Source: Verrucomicrobiota bacterium (GTDB lineage Bacteria > Verrucomicrobiota > Verrucomicrobiia > Limisphaerales > UBA1319). From it: a DNA stretch of 64,000 nt. The notes under the pieces were generated by a model that was given only the letters and a program-made list of their open reading frames with translations, was not told where the DNA came from and did no database searches. Within the stretch, counting starts at the first letter, position 1, and every line of letters begins with the position of its first letter. The translations under genes were made by a program, and so were the position numbers. The DNA lies in the NCBI GenBank assembly GCA_022711435.1, contig JAKLFB010000008.1:62001-126000 (forward strand). The letters are read 5' to 3'. Shown piece by piece: positions 8,825 through 17,731 of this stretch.

Positions 8825-9582
8825 CCGATCCCGATGCCGGCAGCATCCCGCGCGAGGATTCGATGCAGATCCAGGTCCTTCCCGATGCGAGCGCCGTGGC
8901 GCGCGAGGCCGCGCGGGCGATTGCCGCGGAGGCGCAGGCCGCCGCCGCCGCCCGAGGCCGATTCGTCCTGGCGGTCAGCGGCGGCAAGACACCCTGGCAA
9001 ATGCTGCGCGCGCTGGCGGACGAAGACATGCCCTGGCACTGCACGCATGTCGTGCAGACGGACGAGCGGATCGCTCCCGCCGGCGACGCCGACCGCAACC
9101 TGACGCACCTGCGCGAGAGCCTGCTCGAACGCGCCCCGCTGCCGCCCGCGCACATCCACGCCATGCCCGTCGAGGAGGCCGATACCGACGACGCCGCACG
9201 GAGCTATGCCCGCACCTTGCGCGAGCTGGCCGGCGAGCCGCCCGTGCTCGATCTCGCGCATCTCGGGTTGGGAACGGACGGCCACACGGCGTCGCTGCTG
9301 CCCCGCGATCCTGTCCTGGACGTTGCTGATCGGGACGTCGCCGTGACCGGCGTCTATCTGACGCGGCGGCGCATGACGCTGACGTATCCGGTCCTGAATC
9401 GATCGCGCCGCATCCTCTGGGTGGTGACCGGGGCCGAAAAGGCCGGCATGCTCGAGCGCCTGAGAGCGGGCGACCTTGGGATTCCCGCCGGCCGGGTTCG
9501 TCGGGAGCAGGCGCTGGTCCTGGCCGACCATGCCGCTGCCGCGGGGCTTGACATCGGCTCCTTGCAGCGCGAGGTTTGCTGA
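8821..9582 (+). CDS. pgl: 6-phosphogluconolactonase
   Basis: Hydrolyses 6-phosphogluconolactone in the oxidative pentose phosphate pathway. The 253-residue frame shows the glucosamine/galactosamine-6-phosphate isomerase fold typical of DevB/Pgl: [41 protein letters not shown] and the diagnostic [18 protein letters not shown], then [23 protein letters not shown] 8821 overlaps the J-protein stop as ATGA; ATG 8863 ([17 protein letters not shown]) matches the usual family N-terminus better and has GAGG six to seven bases upstream, so either start is possible. Neither glucose-6-phosphate dehydrogenase nor 6-phosphogluconate dehydrogenase lies in the window. Confidence 0.92.
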   Translation: MTDPDAGSIPREDSMQIQVLPDASAVAREAARAIAAEAQAAAAARGRFVLAVSGGKTPWQMLRALADEDMPWHCTHVVQTDERIAPAGDADRNLTHLRESLLERAPLPPAHIHAMPVEEADTDDAARSYARTLRELAGEPPVLDLAHLGLGTDGHTASLLPRDPVLDVADRDVAVTGVYLTRRRMTLTYPVLNRSRRILWVVTGAEKAGMLERLRAGDLGIPAGRVRREQALVLADHAAAAGLDIGSLQREVC

Positions 9583-9620
9583 GCTGTGCAGCAGCGGGTG
9601 ACGACAGAAAGACGCTTCCT

Positions 9621-11279
9621 ATGAAAGCCTTCCATTCCAGACTCTGGCTCTGGCTTGCGCTGCCTGGCATCGCAGCCTGGGCGTCCGAGACCAGCAATCC
9701 GCCTCCGACGGTGTTTTACCAGGCGCCTGCCCAGGCGGTGTCCACGCCCGCCTCTCCGGCGCCGCCCGCACCAGCTCCGGCGCCGGCTGCCCCCGCGCAA
9801 TCCATAGCCCCGGCGCAGCCCGCATCCGCATGGCCGGTCCCGGCCAAGCTGAACTCGGCGGAGCTCGAGAAGCTTGTGGCGCCGATCGCGCTGTATCCGG
9901 ATCCGCTGGTCGCCGCGGTCCTGCCGGCATCCGCCTACCCGATCGAGGTGGCGCTGGCTGCGCGTTTCGTCAAGGACACGAACAACCTTGCCCGGCTCGA
10001 CCAGCAACCATGGGACGAGAGCGTCAAGACTGTCGCTCGATTTCCTGAGGTCATTCAGAAGATGAACAACGATCTGCCGTGGACGATCGACCTGGGCCAG
10101 GCCTTCGTGGTGCAGCCCAAGGATGTGATGGATACGATCCAGACCATGCGCGGCAGGGCGCAGGCGGCCGGCACGCTCCAGACCACGCCGCAACAGACCG
10201 TGTCGGTCAGCGACCAGGTGGTTGTGCAATCGGCCGCTCCGGAAGTCATCTACGTGACGAACCAGGTCATCCAGATTCAGCCTGCCCAGCCGGAGGTGAT
10301 CTACGTGCCGCAATACGATCCCGCGGTGGTCTATGCCCCGCTGCCGTCCTACTATTACTATCATCCGTATGTGCCGCTGGTGACCTTCGGGATCGGCGTA
10401 TGGTTCGGCTATGCGTATTGGGGCGACTGCGACTGGCACCACGGCTGGGTCGGGCGACCGCCTCACTATCCCTACCATTATGCGGGGCATTATGGGCGAG
10501 GAGGAGGCGATCCCCGGCCTGGCGGCGGCGGGCCGCCGCCTCCCGGCGGCCGCGGTGGCGGCGGGCTTCACTCGGGCGGCCCGCCTCCCGGCGGGCCATC
10601 GAGGCCGTGGCAGCCGGATGCCAACCGTCTGATGGCTTCGGGCACGCGGGGATCGCAGGCCACGATGGTGGCGCGGGATCCCGCGGGCTGGCGAGCGGCG
10701 ACGGGCAATTCCTCTGTGCGGCCCGTTCCCTCGGTTCCAATCAACGGCCGTTCGTCTTCGGGGCAGTTCGGAGCCGTTTCTCGTCCCGCCCAGGTGGGCG
10801 GAGGCCCTCGTCTCTCGCCGACCGGCTCGATGCCGGGCCCCGCCAGCGCTGCCGGCCCGCGGGGCGGCTTTGCAGCATCGCCGCCCTCGGGGAGCAGTCC
10901 GGCAGCGGTCGCGAGCCGTCCGGGAGGGCGCGCGATCTCGGCGCCAGCCCCGTCGCGTTCAGGCGCGATTGGGCCCTCGATAAGCCGGCCCATGGGGTCA
11001 TCGAGCTACTCGAGGCCTTCGGCGGCGCCTTCGATCTCTCGATCGCCGACCCGATCTTTCGCGCCCTCGGCTCCAAGCATCGGAACCCGGTCCGGATCGG
11101 CAGGTGTTCGCGGGACGGGCAGCGCCGGCGGCTTCCGCGGCCCCGCGGCGCCGCAGGGCTTCGGCGGGAGCCGCAGCATCGGATCGAGCTCATCCATGGG
11201 AGGCCGGATCTCGCCGGGCATCTCGCGCGGCGGTGGGCCGAGCATGGGCGGCGGATTCCGCGGCGGCGGACGCCGGTGA
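9621..11279 (+). CDS. Secreted DUF3300 protein with long Gly/Ser/Pro/Arg tail
   Basis: The 552-residue protein starts with a signal peptide (MKAFHSRLWLWLALPGIAAWA) and an Ala/Pro-rich linker. Residues 75-250 match the DUF3300 signature: LEKLVAPIALYPDPLVAAVLPAS, MNNDLPWTIDLGQAFVVQ, PEVIYVTNQVIQIQ and PEVIYVPQYDPAVVYAP. A Tyr/Trp/His-rich patch follows (SYYYYHPYVPLVTFGIGVWF; YWGDCDWHHGWVG), then about 270 residues of low-complexity Gly, Ser, Pro and Arg. DUF3300 proteins are exported and of unknown function. The tail resembles an unstructured surface or cell-wall-associated segment, and its high GC with few constraints produces long overlapping frames that are not genes. Confidence 0.8.
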   Translation: MKAFHSRLWLWLALPGIAAWASETSNPPPTVFYQAPAQAVSTPASPAPPAPAPAPAAPAQSIAPAQPASAWPVPAKLNSAELEKLVAPIALYPDPLVAAVLPASAYPIEVALAARFVKDTNNLARLDQQPWDESVKTVARFPEVIQKMNNDLPWTIDLGQAFVVQPKDVMDTIQTMRGRAQAAGTLQTTPQQTVSVSDQVVVQSAAPEVIYVTNQVIQIQPAQPEVIYVPQYDPAVVYAPLPSYYYYHPYVPLVTFGIGVWFGYAYWGDCDWHHGWVGRPPHYPYHYAGHYGRGGGDPRPGGGGPPPPGGRGGGGLHSGGPPPGGPSRPWQPDANRLMASGTRGSQATMVARDPAGWRAATGNSSVRPVPSVPINGRSSSGQFGAVSRPAQVGGGPRLSPTGSMPGPASAAGPRGGFAASPPSGSSPAAVASRPGGRAISAPAPSRSGAIGPSISRPMGSSSYSRPSAAPSISRSPTRSFAPSAPSIGTRSGSAGVRGTGSAGGFRGPAAPQGFGGSRSIGSSSSMGGRISPGISRGGGPSMGGGFRGGGRR

Positions 11280-11404
11280 TGCGGGGCGTCCCATCCGCCC
11301 CTGCTGCCCGATCCAATGCGCGGGGTGCTGAGGTCGCCGCCGGTCCGAATGCGGCGCAGTTTCCGGCTTGACCCGCCCCGAGCCCGGCCACGAAATGATC
11401 GGCC

Positions 11405-12505
11405 ATGCGAATGAAGGGTCTGGATCGGCCGATGCGTCCACGAGGCGGTTTCCTCCGGACGCTGCTTTTGACCCGATCCCCCTTCCCTTACGAGACGGCT
11501 GATCACGAGGAGATCCCGTGCGATCTGTGCGGGAGCGCCGACTGCCGAGTCCTCTCGACCAAAGACCGCAACTATCTCGATGTCCGCGCCTGCATCTGCA
11601 CCCGATGCGGGCTGATCTTCCTGAACCCGCGGATGACGAAGGAATGGTATGGCCGGTATTACCAGGAGGAATACCGCGCGCAGATGGCGCGGTTCAAGGG
11701 GCGGTTCGACGCGCGGCCGGAGGAGGAGGATCTGGCCGGGCTCTATCGGCGGGGGACGCGGCATGGCTTGGCCTTGGCGGCTCTTGCGCAACCTTACTTG
11801 CGCAGGGGGTTGACGATCGAGGTGGGCTCCAGCGCCGGCGGGGTGCTGAACGGATTCAAGCAGGCGCTGGATGTCGAGGTGCGCGGGATCGAGCCCTCCG
11901 GCTCGGAGGCTCAATGGGCCAATCGCCAAGGCATCCCGACGGATGCGGCCTTGATCGAAAGTACGGCCTGCGCGCTGCCGCCGGCGGCGAACATCCTTTG
12001 CGTGCAGAGCCTGAACCACCTGCTCAGCCCCCGGTTCTTTCTGGGATGGGCGCACGGCCATCTGGATCCCCAAGGATGCCTGCTGCTCGAGGTGATGAAC
12101 TTCCGGCACGTCCTACGCCGCTTCCAGTGCCTGCGCCGCGCCATCCAGATCGACCACACCTACATGTTCGTTCCCGAGGTCCTGCGACATTTTGTGATCG
12201 CGGCCGGCTTTGACATCCTCTGGATGGAACAGGACGAGGATAGCGGCCCGGCCCGGCGCAGCGATCCTCAGCGGGCTGGGCTGCCCGGCTACCATATCCG
12301 CCTGGTCGCCCGCAAGAGCGGCCGGGCCCCCTTCGCGCACATACCCGAGATGGAGGGGGTTTACGAGCACACCATGCAGTCCCTCGAATCGATCCCGCTA
12401 TCGCCCATCGGGTATTTCTTCCGGCACGAGGCCAGATACCTGGCCCGCCGGATCAAGAGCCGGCTGAGGCGGCGCGGCTCGCGAGGCGAAGCCGGCCGGG
12501 GATGA
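11405..12505 (+). CDS. Class I SAM-dependent methyltransferase with N-terminal zinc-ribbon-like motif
   Basis: The N-terminal 75 residues hold a CDLC and a CTRC pair (CDLCGSADCRVL; CICTRCGLIFLNPRM), the zinc-binding head common in sugar C-methyltransferases and other surface-glycan methyltransferases. A Rossmann SAM region follows: LTIEVGSSAGGVLNGFKQ (motif I, G-S-S-A-G), then VRGIEPSGSEAQWANRQG and an acidic/hydrophobic stretch ANILCVQSLNHLLSPRFF. The C-terminal part (YHIRLVARKSG) is typical of the superfamily. It leads a + strand block with two glycosyltransferases, facing the neu genes, so methylation of a surface sugar is the likely role. Exact substrate is unknown. Confidence 0.75.
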   Translation: MRMKGLDRPMRPRGGFLRTLLLTRSPFPYETADHEEIPCDLCGSADCRVLSTKDRNYLDVRACICTRCGLIFLNPRMTKEWYGRYYQEEYRAQMARFKGRFDARPEEEDLAGLYRRGTRHGLALAALAQPYLRRGLTIEVGSSAGGVLNGFKQALDVEVRGIEPSGSEAQWANRQGIPTDAALIESTACALPPAANILCVQSLNHLLSPRFFLGWAHGHLDPQGCLLLEVMNFRHVLRRFQCLRRAIQIDHTYMFVPEVLRHFVIAAGFDILWMEQDEDSGPARRSDPQRAGLPGYHIRLVARKSGRAPFAHIPEMEGVYEHTMQSLESIPLSPIGYFFRHEARYLARRIKSRLRRRGSRGEAGRG

Positions 12506-12517
12506 ACCGTTCCAGAT

Positions 12518-13909
12518 ATGACCGAGAGCGAAACCAAGACGATCTTCCTTGTGCTGGACTCCGGGGTGGCGATTCGGAACATCCTGCGGACCGATGTGTT
12601 CCGGGTGCTGAAGGAGGACAGGAGGCTGCGGCTGGTGCTGTTTTCGCCGCTGGTGGACGACGAGTTCCGCCGGGAGATGTCCGCGCCCAACGTGGTGATC
12701 GAGCCGTTGCCGCGGTGGCGTCCGAACCTGGCAGTCCAGGTTCTGCGTTCGCTGAAGAAGGACATATGGGCGGAGCAGGTGGGGCTGTTCACGTTCAAGA
12801 GCAAGCGGGGGCGGAAGGAGGGCCGCTGGCTGCGGCACTGGCTGCTGAGCCGGGTTGTGCGGCCGGGGACACCGGGGCGGGCGGAGGGATGGCTGCGCCG
12901 GATCGACCGGCTCGAGGCGGCGTGCACGCCGCGGCTGGGGACCGAGTATTTCGAGCGGTACCGGCCCGGGCTCGTGTTTTTCACGACCATATACTCGCGG
13001 AATCACTGTCTCGAGATCGGCGCGCGGCAGCGGGGCGTGCGCACGGCCTGTTTCATCCTGAGCTGGGACAATCCCACCTCGAAGGGGCCCTTTCCTTTCC
13101 GGCCGGATCGGTTCATTCTCTGGAACAACATCCTGCGCGAGGAGCTCATCCAGTACCACGGCTATCGCGATGAGGATCTGTTCGTGTCCGGCGTGCCTCA
13201 ATTCGATCTGTACCTGGACCGGGCATCGTTTCTGCCGCGCGCGGAGTTTTTCGCGAAGTGGGGCCTGGATCCGGCGCTGAAGCTGATCACCTACACGACG
13301 GGGACGCCGGGCACGTCGCCGTTCGATCACGAGGTGGTGGAGCTGCTGGACCGGGCGCGCAGGGAGGGGGCTTTTGCCATGCCGAGCCAGCTCCTGGTGC
13401 GGCTGCATCCGAAGGACCGGCCGGAGGATTACCGGCGGTTCGAGGGCCAGCCGGGGCTGGTGCTGCAGCGGGCGGGGCGCTCGGCGCCGCTGCCGGACCA
13501 ATGGAACCCCACCCGGGAGGACATGTACGGCCTCGCCGAGCTGATGAGCTATTCGGATGTGGTGATCAACGTGGCCTCGACCATCACCATCGACGCGTCG
13601 GTCTTCGACAAGCCGGTCGTCAATGTCGCATTCGACGGCTTCCAGACCCATCCCTACGCGGAGTCCTGCCAGCGCTATTACGAATACGAGCATTACCGGC
13701 GCATCGTCCAGACGGGGGGCGTCCAGATCGCGCGGACGGCGGAGGAGATGGTCGCGCAGGTGAACCGGTATTTGCGGGATCCGACCCTCGAGTCCGAAGG
13801 GCGCCGGCGGATCCGCCAGGAGCAGTGCTGGAAGCTCGATGGCCAGTCCGGCCGCCGGATCGCCCAATACCTGATCTCCCTCCTGAGCGAGCGAAGGGGA
13901 GAAGGATGA
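12518..13909 (+). CDS. GT-B fold glycosyl/glycerophosphate transferase-like surface carbohydrate protein
   Basis: The 463-residue protein has no signal peptide or membrane segment. The C-terminal half shows the features of CDP-glycerol glycerophosphotransferase and related GT-B proteins: FVSGVPQFDLYLD, QLLVRLHPKDRPEDYRRF, then EDMYGLAELMSYSDVVINVASTITIDAS and FDKPVVNVAFDG, the nucleotide-binding 'which is shown to belong to a shared pool' region with a Ser/Thr run. The N-terminal half (TIFLVLDSGVAIRNILRTDVF) resembles an acceptor domain. It sits 12 bp after the methyltransferase and 26 bp before a GT2 gene, so it is probably co-transcribed for surface polysaccharide assembly. Donor and acceptor are not predictable from sequence alone. 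Confidence 0.65.
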   Translation: MTESETKTIFLVLDSGVAIRNILRTDVFRVLKEDRRLRLVLFSPLVDDEFRREMSAPNVVIEPLPRWRPNLAVQVLRSLKKDIWAEQVGLFTFKSKRGRKEGRWLRHWLLSRVVRPGTPGRAEGWLRRIDRLEAACTPRLGTEYFERYRPGLVFFTTIYSRNHCLEIGARQRGVRTACFILSWDNPTSKGPFPFRPDRFILWNNILREELIQYHGYRDEDLFVSGVPQFDLYLDRASFLPRAEFFAKWGLDPALKLITYTTGTPGTSPFDHEVVELLDRARREGAFAMPSQLLVRLHPKDRPEDYRRFEGQPGLVLQRAGRSAPLPDQWNPTREDMYGLAELMSYSDVVINVASTITIDASVFDKPVVNVAFDGFQTHPYAESCQRYYEYEHYRRIVQTGGVQIARTAEEMVAQVNRYLRDPTLESEGRRRIRQEQCWKLDGQSGRRIAQYLISLLSERRGEG

Positions 13910-13935
13910 GGGCGGATCGATGAAAGGGAAGCCGC

Positions 13936-14736
13936 ATGAATCGTGAGCGATGCTCGGCAACAGTCATCACCTGCAACGAGGCGCGGAACCTTCGGGACTG
14001 TCTGGCCACGCTGGCATGGGCGGATGAGATCGTGGTCGTGGACAGCGGCAGCACGGACGGCACGCTGGAGATCGCGCGGGAGCACACCGATCGGGTTTTC
14101 GTGCATCCGTGGCCGGGGCATCTCGAGCAGAAGAACTACGCGGTCGATCGGGCGGCGCATCCGTGGGTGTTCAGCCTCGATGCGGACGAGCGGGTGCCTC
14201 CGGCGCTTGCGGACCGGATCCTCGAGGTCCTGGCAGCGCCGGCGGCGGATGGGTACACTTTTCCCCGGCGGAACTATTTTTTGGGCGCCTGGCTGCGCCA
14301 TGGCGGGTGGTATCCGGACCGGGTGCTGCGGTTGTTCCGGAAGGATCGGGGGCGATTCGGGGGGGTGAATCCGCACGACCGGGTCATCCTCGCATCGGGG
14401 AGAGCGGCGGGCATCGAGGTTCCGATCGAGCATTTCACCTATGTCTCGCTGGGCCAATACGTGGCCAAGCAATCGCTCTATGCGGACATCGCGGCGCGAG
14501 GGCGGGTCGAGTCGGGGCGGGCGAGCAGAGTGGGCGCGTGGCGTCTGGGGGCGAAGCCGGCGGGCAAATTCCTCGAGACGTATGTGTGGAAGAGAGGGTT
14601 TCTGGACGGTGTGCCCGGCTTTGTGGCGGCGATGGGGGCGGCTTTTGCAGCCTATCTGCGGGAGGCGCGGGTTTGGGAGCTCCAGCGGACGTCCTCGATG
14701 CGGGACGAGCCGGCAGCCCGGCCGCCGGCGGCTTGA
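13936..14736 (+). CDS. GT2 family glycosyltransferase (WaaE/KdtX-like)
   Basis: The 266-residue enzyme opens with CSATVITCNEARNLRDCLATL and carries DEIVVVDSGSTDGTLEIA (nucleotide-sugar binding) and FSLDADERVPP, the DxD-type metal site. The next part (GYTFPRRNYFLGAWLRHGGWYPDRVLRLFRKD) is characteristic of the WaaE/KdtX branch that adds sugars to lipopolysaccharide core. A partly hydrophobic C-terminal helix (GFVAAMGAAFAAYLREARVW) may contact the membrane. ATG 13936 is preceded by AAGGGA. It is the last gene of the + strand glycan block, ending 10 bp from the convergent neuA gene. Confidence 0.85.
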   Translation: MNRERCSATVITCNEARNLRDCLATLAWADEIVVVDSGSTDGTLEIAREHTDRVFVHPWPGHLEQKNYAVDRAAHPWVFSLDADERVPPALADRILEVLAAPAADGYTFPRRNYFLGAWLRHGGWYPDRVLRLFRKDRGRFGGVNPHDRVILASGRAAGIEVPIEHFTYVSLGQYVAKQSLYADIAARGRVESGRASRVGAWRLGAKPAGKFLETYVWKRGFLDGVPGFVAAMGAAFAAYLREARVWELQRTSSMRDEPAARPPAA

Positions 14737-14746
14737 GAGGCCTGCT

Positions 14747-15484
14747 TCAGGAGGCGCCGGCCGGCTCGGCAAACGGCGGGCATTGGCTGGCCAACCGCTC
14801 GGCAGCCGCCCAGTCGGCTGGCGAATCGAGGTTCACCCGGTGGTCATGGCGGACCAGGAACGGGAGGCAGCGGGCTCCGTAGATCGAGTTGCCGGCCATC
14901 AGCGTGCGGGTGCGCGTGAAGTAGAAATCGCCGCTGCGGGAGTAGGCTTTGGGGGCATCCTGGCGGCGGGTGATGCGCGGGCCCTCCGGGAGGAACGGCA
15001 GCAGCCAGCCCTCCGAGATGCGCATGACGAAATGAGGGGCATAGTGCTCCGGAACAGGCTCGACGCTGACGACCGAATCGGCTTCGGGATGCTGGTCGAG
15101 GAGTCGCCGGGCTTCGACGAGGTCTTGAGGCCGCCGGAAGGGCGCCGTCGGCTGCAAAAGGGCGACCAGATGCGGAGAAAAGCCAGCGGCCTCGAGCCAG
15201 GCGACGGCATGCTGCATCACGGGCAGCATGGGAGAATCGTCCTGGGCCAGCTCGGGCGGGCGGAGGAAGGGGACCTCGATGCCGAGATCGCGCCCGATTC
15301 GGGCGATCTCGGGGCTGTCGGTGGTGAGGATGAGGCGGGTGAAGATTCCGGATTGGCGGGCGGCATCGACGGTGTAGGCCAGAAGCGGGCGCCCGGCCAG
15401 GAGCCGGGTGTTCTTGCCGGGAATGCCTTTGGATCCTCCGCGAGCGGGGATGATGCCCAGAAGAGATCCGCCAGGAGTTTTCAT
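14747..15484 (-). CDS. neuA: CMP-nonulosonate (acylneuraminate) cytidylyltransferase
   Basis: Activates a nonulosonic acid with CTP to the CMP-sugar used by sialyl- or legionaminyl-transferases. The 245-residue protein starts LLGIIPARGGSKGIPGKN, the signature of this family, and continues with RLILTTDSPEIARIGRDLG, LVALLQPTAPFRRPQDLVEA and HDHRVNLDSPADWAAAE. ATG 15484 was chosen; the open frame extends far upstream, antisense to nothing real but inside neuC. It is third in the order neuB-neuC-neuA, 43 bp after neuC. The order and NeuC type fit sialic acid or legionaminic acid; the choice between them needs phylogeny. Confidence 0.9.
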   Translation of the reverse strand: MKTPGGSLLGIIPARGGSKGIPGKNTRLLAGRPLLAYTVDAARQSGIFTRLILTTDSPEIARIGRDLGIEVPFLRPPELAQDDSPMLPVMQHAVAWLEAAGFSPHLVALLQPTAPFRRPQDLVEARRLLDQHPEADSVVSVEPVPEHYAPHFVMRISEGWLLPFLPEGPRITRRQDAPKAYSRSGDFYFTRTRTLMAGNSIYGARCLPFLVRHDHRVNLDSPADWAAAERLASQCPPFAEPAGAS

Positions 15485-15527
15485 GGGAGGGGCAGGATGG
15501 GGGGTGGCCGGCAAGGGATTGCGCGCG

Positions 15528-16682
15528 CTAATAGGCAAGCCGTTTTTCGAAGGAGAGCGGCATGGCGGCCAGCTTCTCGGCGATCCGGCGTCCGGCGTCC
15601 CCCTGGCCATAGGTGGGATCGGACGGGTAGGGTCCGTGGGCGAGCTGGTCCTCGATCGCCTGCTGGATGGCGCGGCGGTCATAGGGGACGTCGCGGACAT
15701 TCGGGCCGCGCTCGCGGCCCGCCTGGCGGCTGCCGATGTTGACCACGGGCACCCCGAGGAAGCTTCCCTCACGGATGCCGGCGCTGCTGTTGCCGACCAG
15801 GCATCGGCTCTGGCAGAGGAGGCGGAGGAAATCCTGGCCATCCATGTTCTTGAAGAAGTGGACGAAGGACGGCTGGTAGCGTTCCCGGAAGGCGCGCAGG
15901 CCGTTGGACGTGCCGTCGGAACCGGCATCGACATTGGGCCAGAACCAGAGCGTCGGCTGGCGGAGGGCGAGGATGGCCTGGCAAGTCTCCTCGATGTGCA
16001 GGCGGGAGGCGTCGTATTCGGTCGTGACGGGATGTTGAAGAACGACCAGGTAGCCGCCCGTGAGATGGTCGAGGATGCCGACCCCGCCGTATTTCTCGAA
16101 GGGATCGAAATCGAGCGCCGGGGAGCGGCGGACGGCGGCGGCCAGATCGATCGAAGGGCAGCCGGTGACGTGGACCCGCGCGGGATCCTCGCCCATGCGG
16201 ATGACGCGCCGGGCGGCGCCCTCGGTGGCAACAAAATGGGCATCGGCCAGCTTGGTGATCGCGTGGCGGACCTTTTCGTCGACGGAGCCCGTGACTTCGC
16301 CGCCCTGGATATGGACGAGCGGCAGGTTCATGTAAGCAGCGGCGATGGCGGTGGCGATGGTCTCGTAGCGGTCAGCGATGGTGACCACGACATCGGGCTT
16401 GAGGTTGTCGAACACGGTGGCCAGCTCCATGAGGCCCAGCCCCGTGGTCTTGGCCATCGTGGGGAGGTTCTCCCCCTCGACCACCATGTAGACGCGGGCG
16501 TGGATGGTAAATCCGTCCTGCTCGATGAGCCGGTGGGTGTTGCCGTAGCGGTCGAGGATGGCGGACGCGGCCACCACGAGCTGGAGCTCGAGCCCGGGAT
16601 GCTCCAGGATGCTGCGGAGGGCGGACTTGATCCGGGAGTAGCTGGGGCGGGCGGTGACGACGACACAGACTTTGCGTTTCAT
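15528..16682 (-). CDS. neuC: UDP-N-acetylglucosamine 2-epimerase, hydrolysing (NeuC/LegG type)
   Basis: Converts a UDP-N-acetyl amino sugar to the free mannosamine-type precursor of a nonulosonic acid. The 384-residue protein begins MKRKVCVVVTARPSYSRIKS and has DVVVTIADRYETIATAIAAAYMNLPLVHIQGGEVTGSVDEKVRHAITKLAD, shown here as one continuous family signature region at residues 99-150, then LVGNSSAGIREGSFLGVPVVNIGSR near residue 300. The hydrolysing epimerase subfamily is recognised by the HIQGGE and NSSAGIREG motifs. It overlaps the neuB stop by ATGA, showing coupling. Whether the substrate is UDP-GlcNAc (sialic acid) or UDP-bacillosamine derivative (legionaminic acid) is not resolved. Confidence 0.9.
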   Translation of the reverse strand: MKRKVCVVVTARPSYSRIKSALRSILEHPGLELQLVVAASAILDRYGNTHRLIEQDGFTIHARVYMVVEGENLPTMAKTTGLGLMELATVFDNLKPDVVVTIADRYETIATAIAAAYMNLPLVHIQGGEVTGSVDEKVRHAITKLADAHFVATEGAARRVIRMGEDPARVHVTGCPSIDLAAAVRRSPALDFDPFEKYGGVGILDHLTGGYLVVLQHPVTTEYDASRLHIEETCQAILALRQPTLWFWPNVDAGSDGTSNGLRAFRERYQPSFVHFFKNMDGQDFLRLLCQSRCLVGNSSAGIREGSFLGVPVVNIGSRQAGRERGPNVRDVPYDRRAIQQAIEDQLAHGPYPSDPTYGQGDAGRRIAEKLAAMPLSFEKRLAY

Positions 16683-17731
16683 GGCTCGAGATCGGCCTCC
16701 TGGACGGCTTCATCGGCGGCGAGGTCGCGGCGGAGGCGGCGTCCGATCACCGTGCTCCAGCACGAGGGAGGAAGGCCGTCCCCCGGCTTCTTGCAGGCGA
16801 TCAGCTCGGGGGCGAGAACCGTGCCGGCCGCGATCGGCCCGCGCGCGACAATGCTCTTGCGGAAGATGCGGCGGAGCGGCTCGACGCCCGCCGCGGCGGC
16901 GTCCTTGTCGACCGGCGCGGTTCGCATCCGGTGGATCTGGCGCATCCCCTCGGCCAGCTGGCGGAGCTCGGGAAATGTCAGGGAAGCGGGGGCGTCCGGG
17001 CCGAACATCTGCCGGCTGAAGGCGACGTGGACCTCGATGAGGCTGGCCCCAAGCGCGATCGAGGCCAGACCCGCATAGACCTGGCCGGAATGGTCGGAGA
17101 TGCCCACGGGGCAGGCATACCGCCGGCGCAGCTCGGCCAGGACGTTGAGCCCGATTTGCTCCGGCGGGCAGGGATAGGCCGTCGCGCATTGCAGGACGGC
17201 CAACGGGGCGCGCTGGGCCCGGGCGACGCCGACGGCCTGGTCCAGTTCGGCCCAATCGCTCATGCCCGAAGAGAACAAGATCGGCAGCCGGGTTGCGGCC
17301 AGCCGCTCCAGCAACGGGAGATTGCCGATCTCGCCCGAGGCGATCTTCCAGGCGGGAACGCCGACACGCTCGAGGAGGGCGGCGGCCTCGATGGAGAACG
17401 GCGAGCTCAGAAAAACCAGCCCCCGCTGGCCGGCATGCTCGCGGAGACCGCGCCACTGGGCCTCGGTGAATTCCATGCGCCGCCAGTAATCGTAGCGGGT
17501 CTCATCCTGCGGGCTGAAACGGACGCGCCAGGGCTCGCGGGGGGTGCTCTCGGCCGCGGCGATGTGGGTCTGGAATTTGACGGCATCGGCCCCGGCGTCG
17601 GCGATGGCGTCGACAAACGAGTGGGCGATGCCGAGGCTGCCGTCATGGGCCTGGGCGACTTCGGCGATGAGGACGGGGAGGTGTCTTTCGCCGACGGTGC
17701 GCGAGCCCAGCTGGAATTCGGAGGCGGTCAT
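16679..17731 (-). CDS. neuB: Nonulosonic acid synthase (NeuB family) with SAF antifreeze-like domain
   Basis: Condenses phosphoenolpyruvate with an N-acetylmannosamine-type sugar. The TIM-barrel part of the 350-residue protein contains LIAEVAQAHDGSLGIAHSFV, AGADAVKFQTHIAAAEST, FLSSPFSIEAAALLERVGV, KIASGEIGNLPLLE and CPVGISDHSGQVYAGLASIALGA, all usual for NeuB. The last 65 residues (RKSIVARGPIAAGTVLAPELIACKKPG) form the SAF domain that closes the active site. Its ATG overlaps the stop of the MsbA-type ABC exporter and its stop overlaps neuC, so exporter, neuB and neuC are translationally chained. Confidence 0.93.
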   Translation of the reverse strand: MTASEFQLGSRTVGERHLPVLIAEVAQAHDGSLGIAHSFVDAIADAGADAVKFQTHIAAAESTPREPWRVRFSPQDETRYDYWRRMEFTEAQWRGLREHAGQRGLVFLSSPFSIEAAALLERVGVPAWKIASGEIGNLPLLERLAATRLPILFSSGMSDWAELDQAVGVARAQRAPLAVLQCATAYPCPPEQIGLNVLAELRRRYACPVGISDHSGQVYAGLASIALGASLIEVHVAFSRQMFGPDAPASLTFPELRQLAEGMRQIHRMRTAPVDKDAAAAGVEPLRRIFRKSIVARGPIAAGTVLAPELIACKKPGDGLPPSCWSTVIGRRLRRDLAADEAVQEADLEP

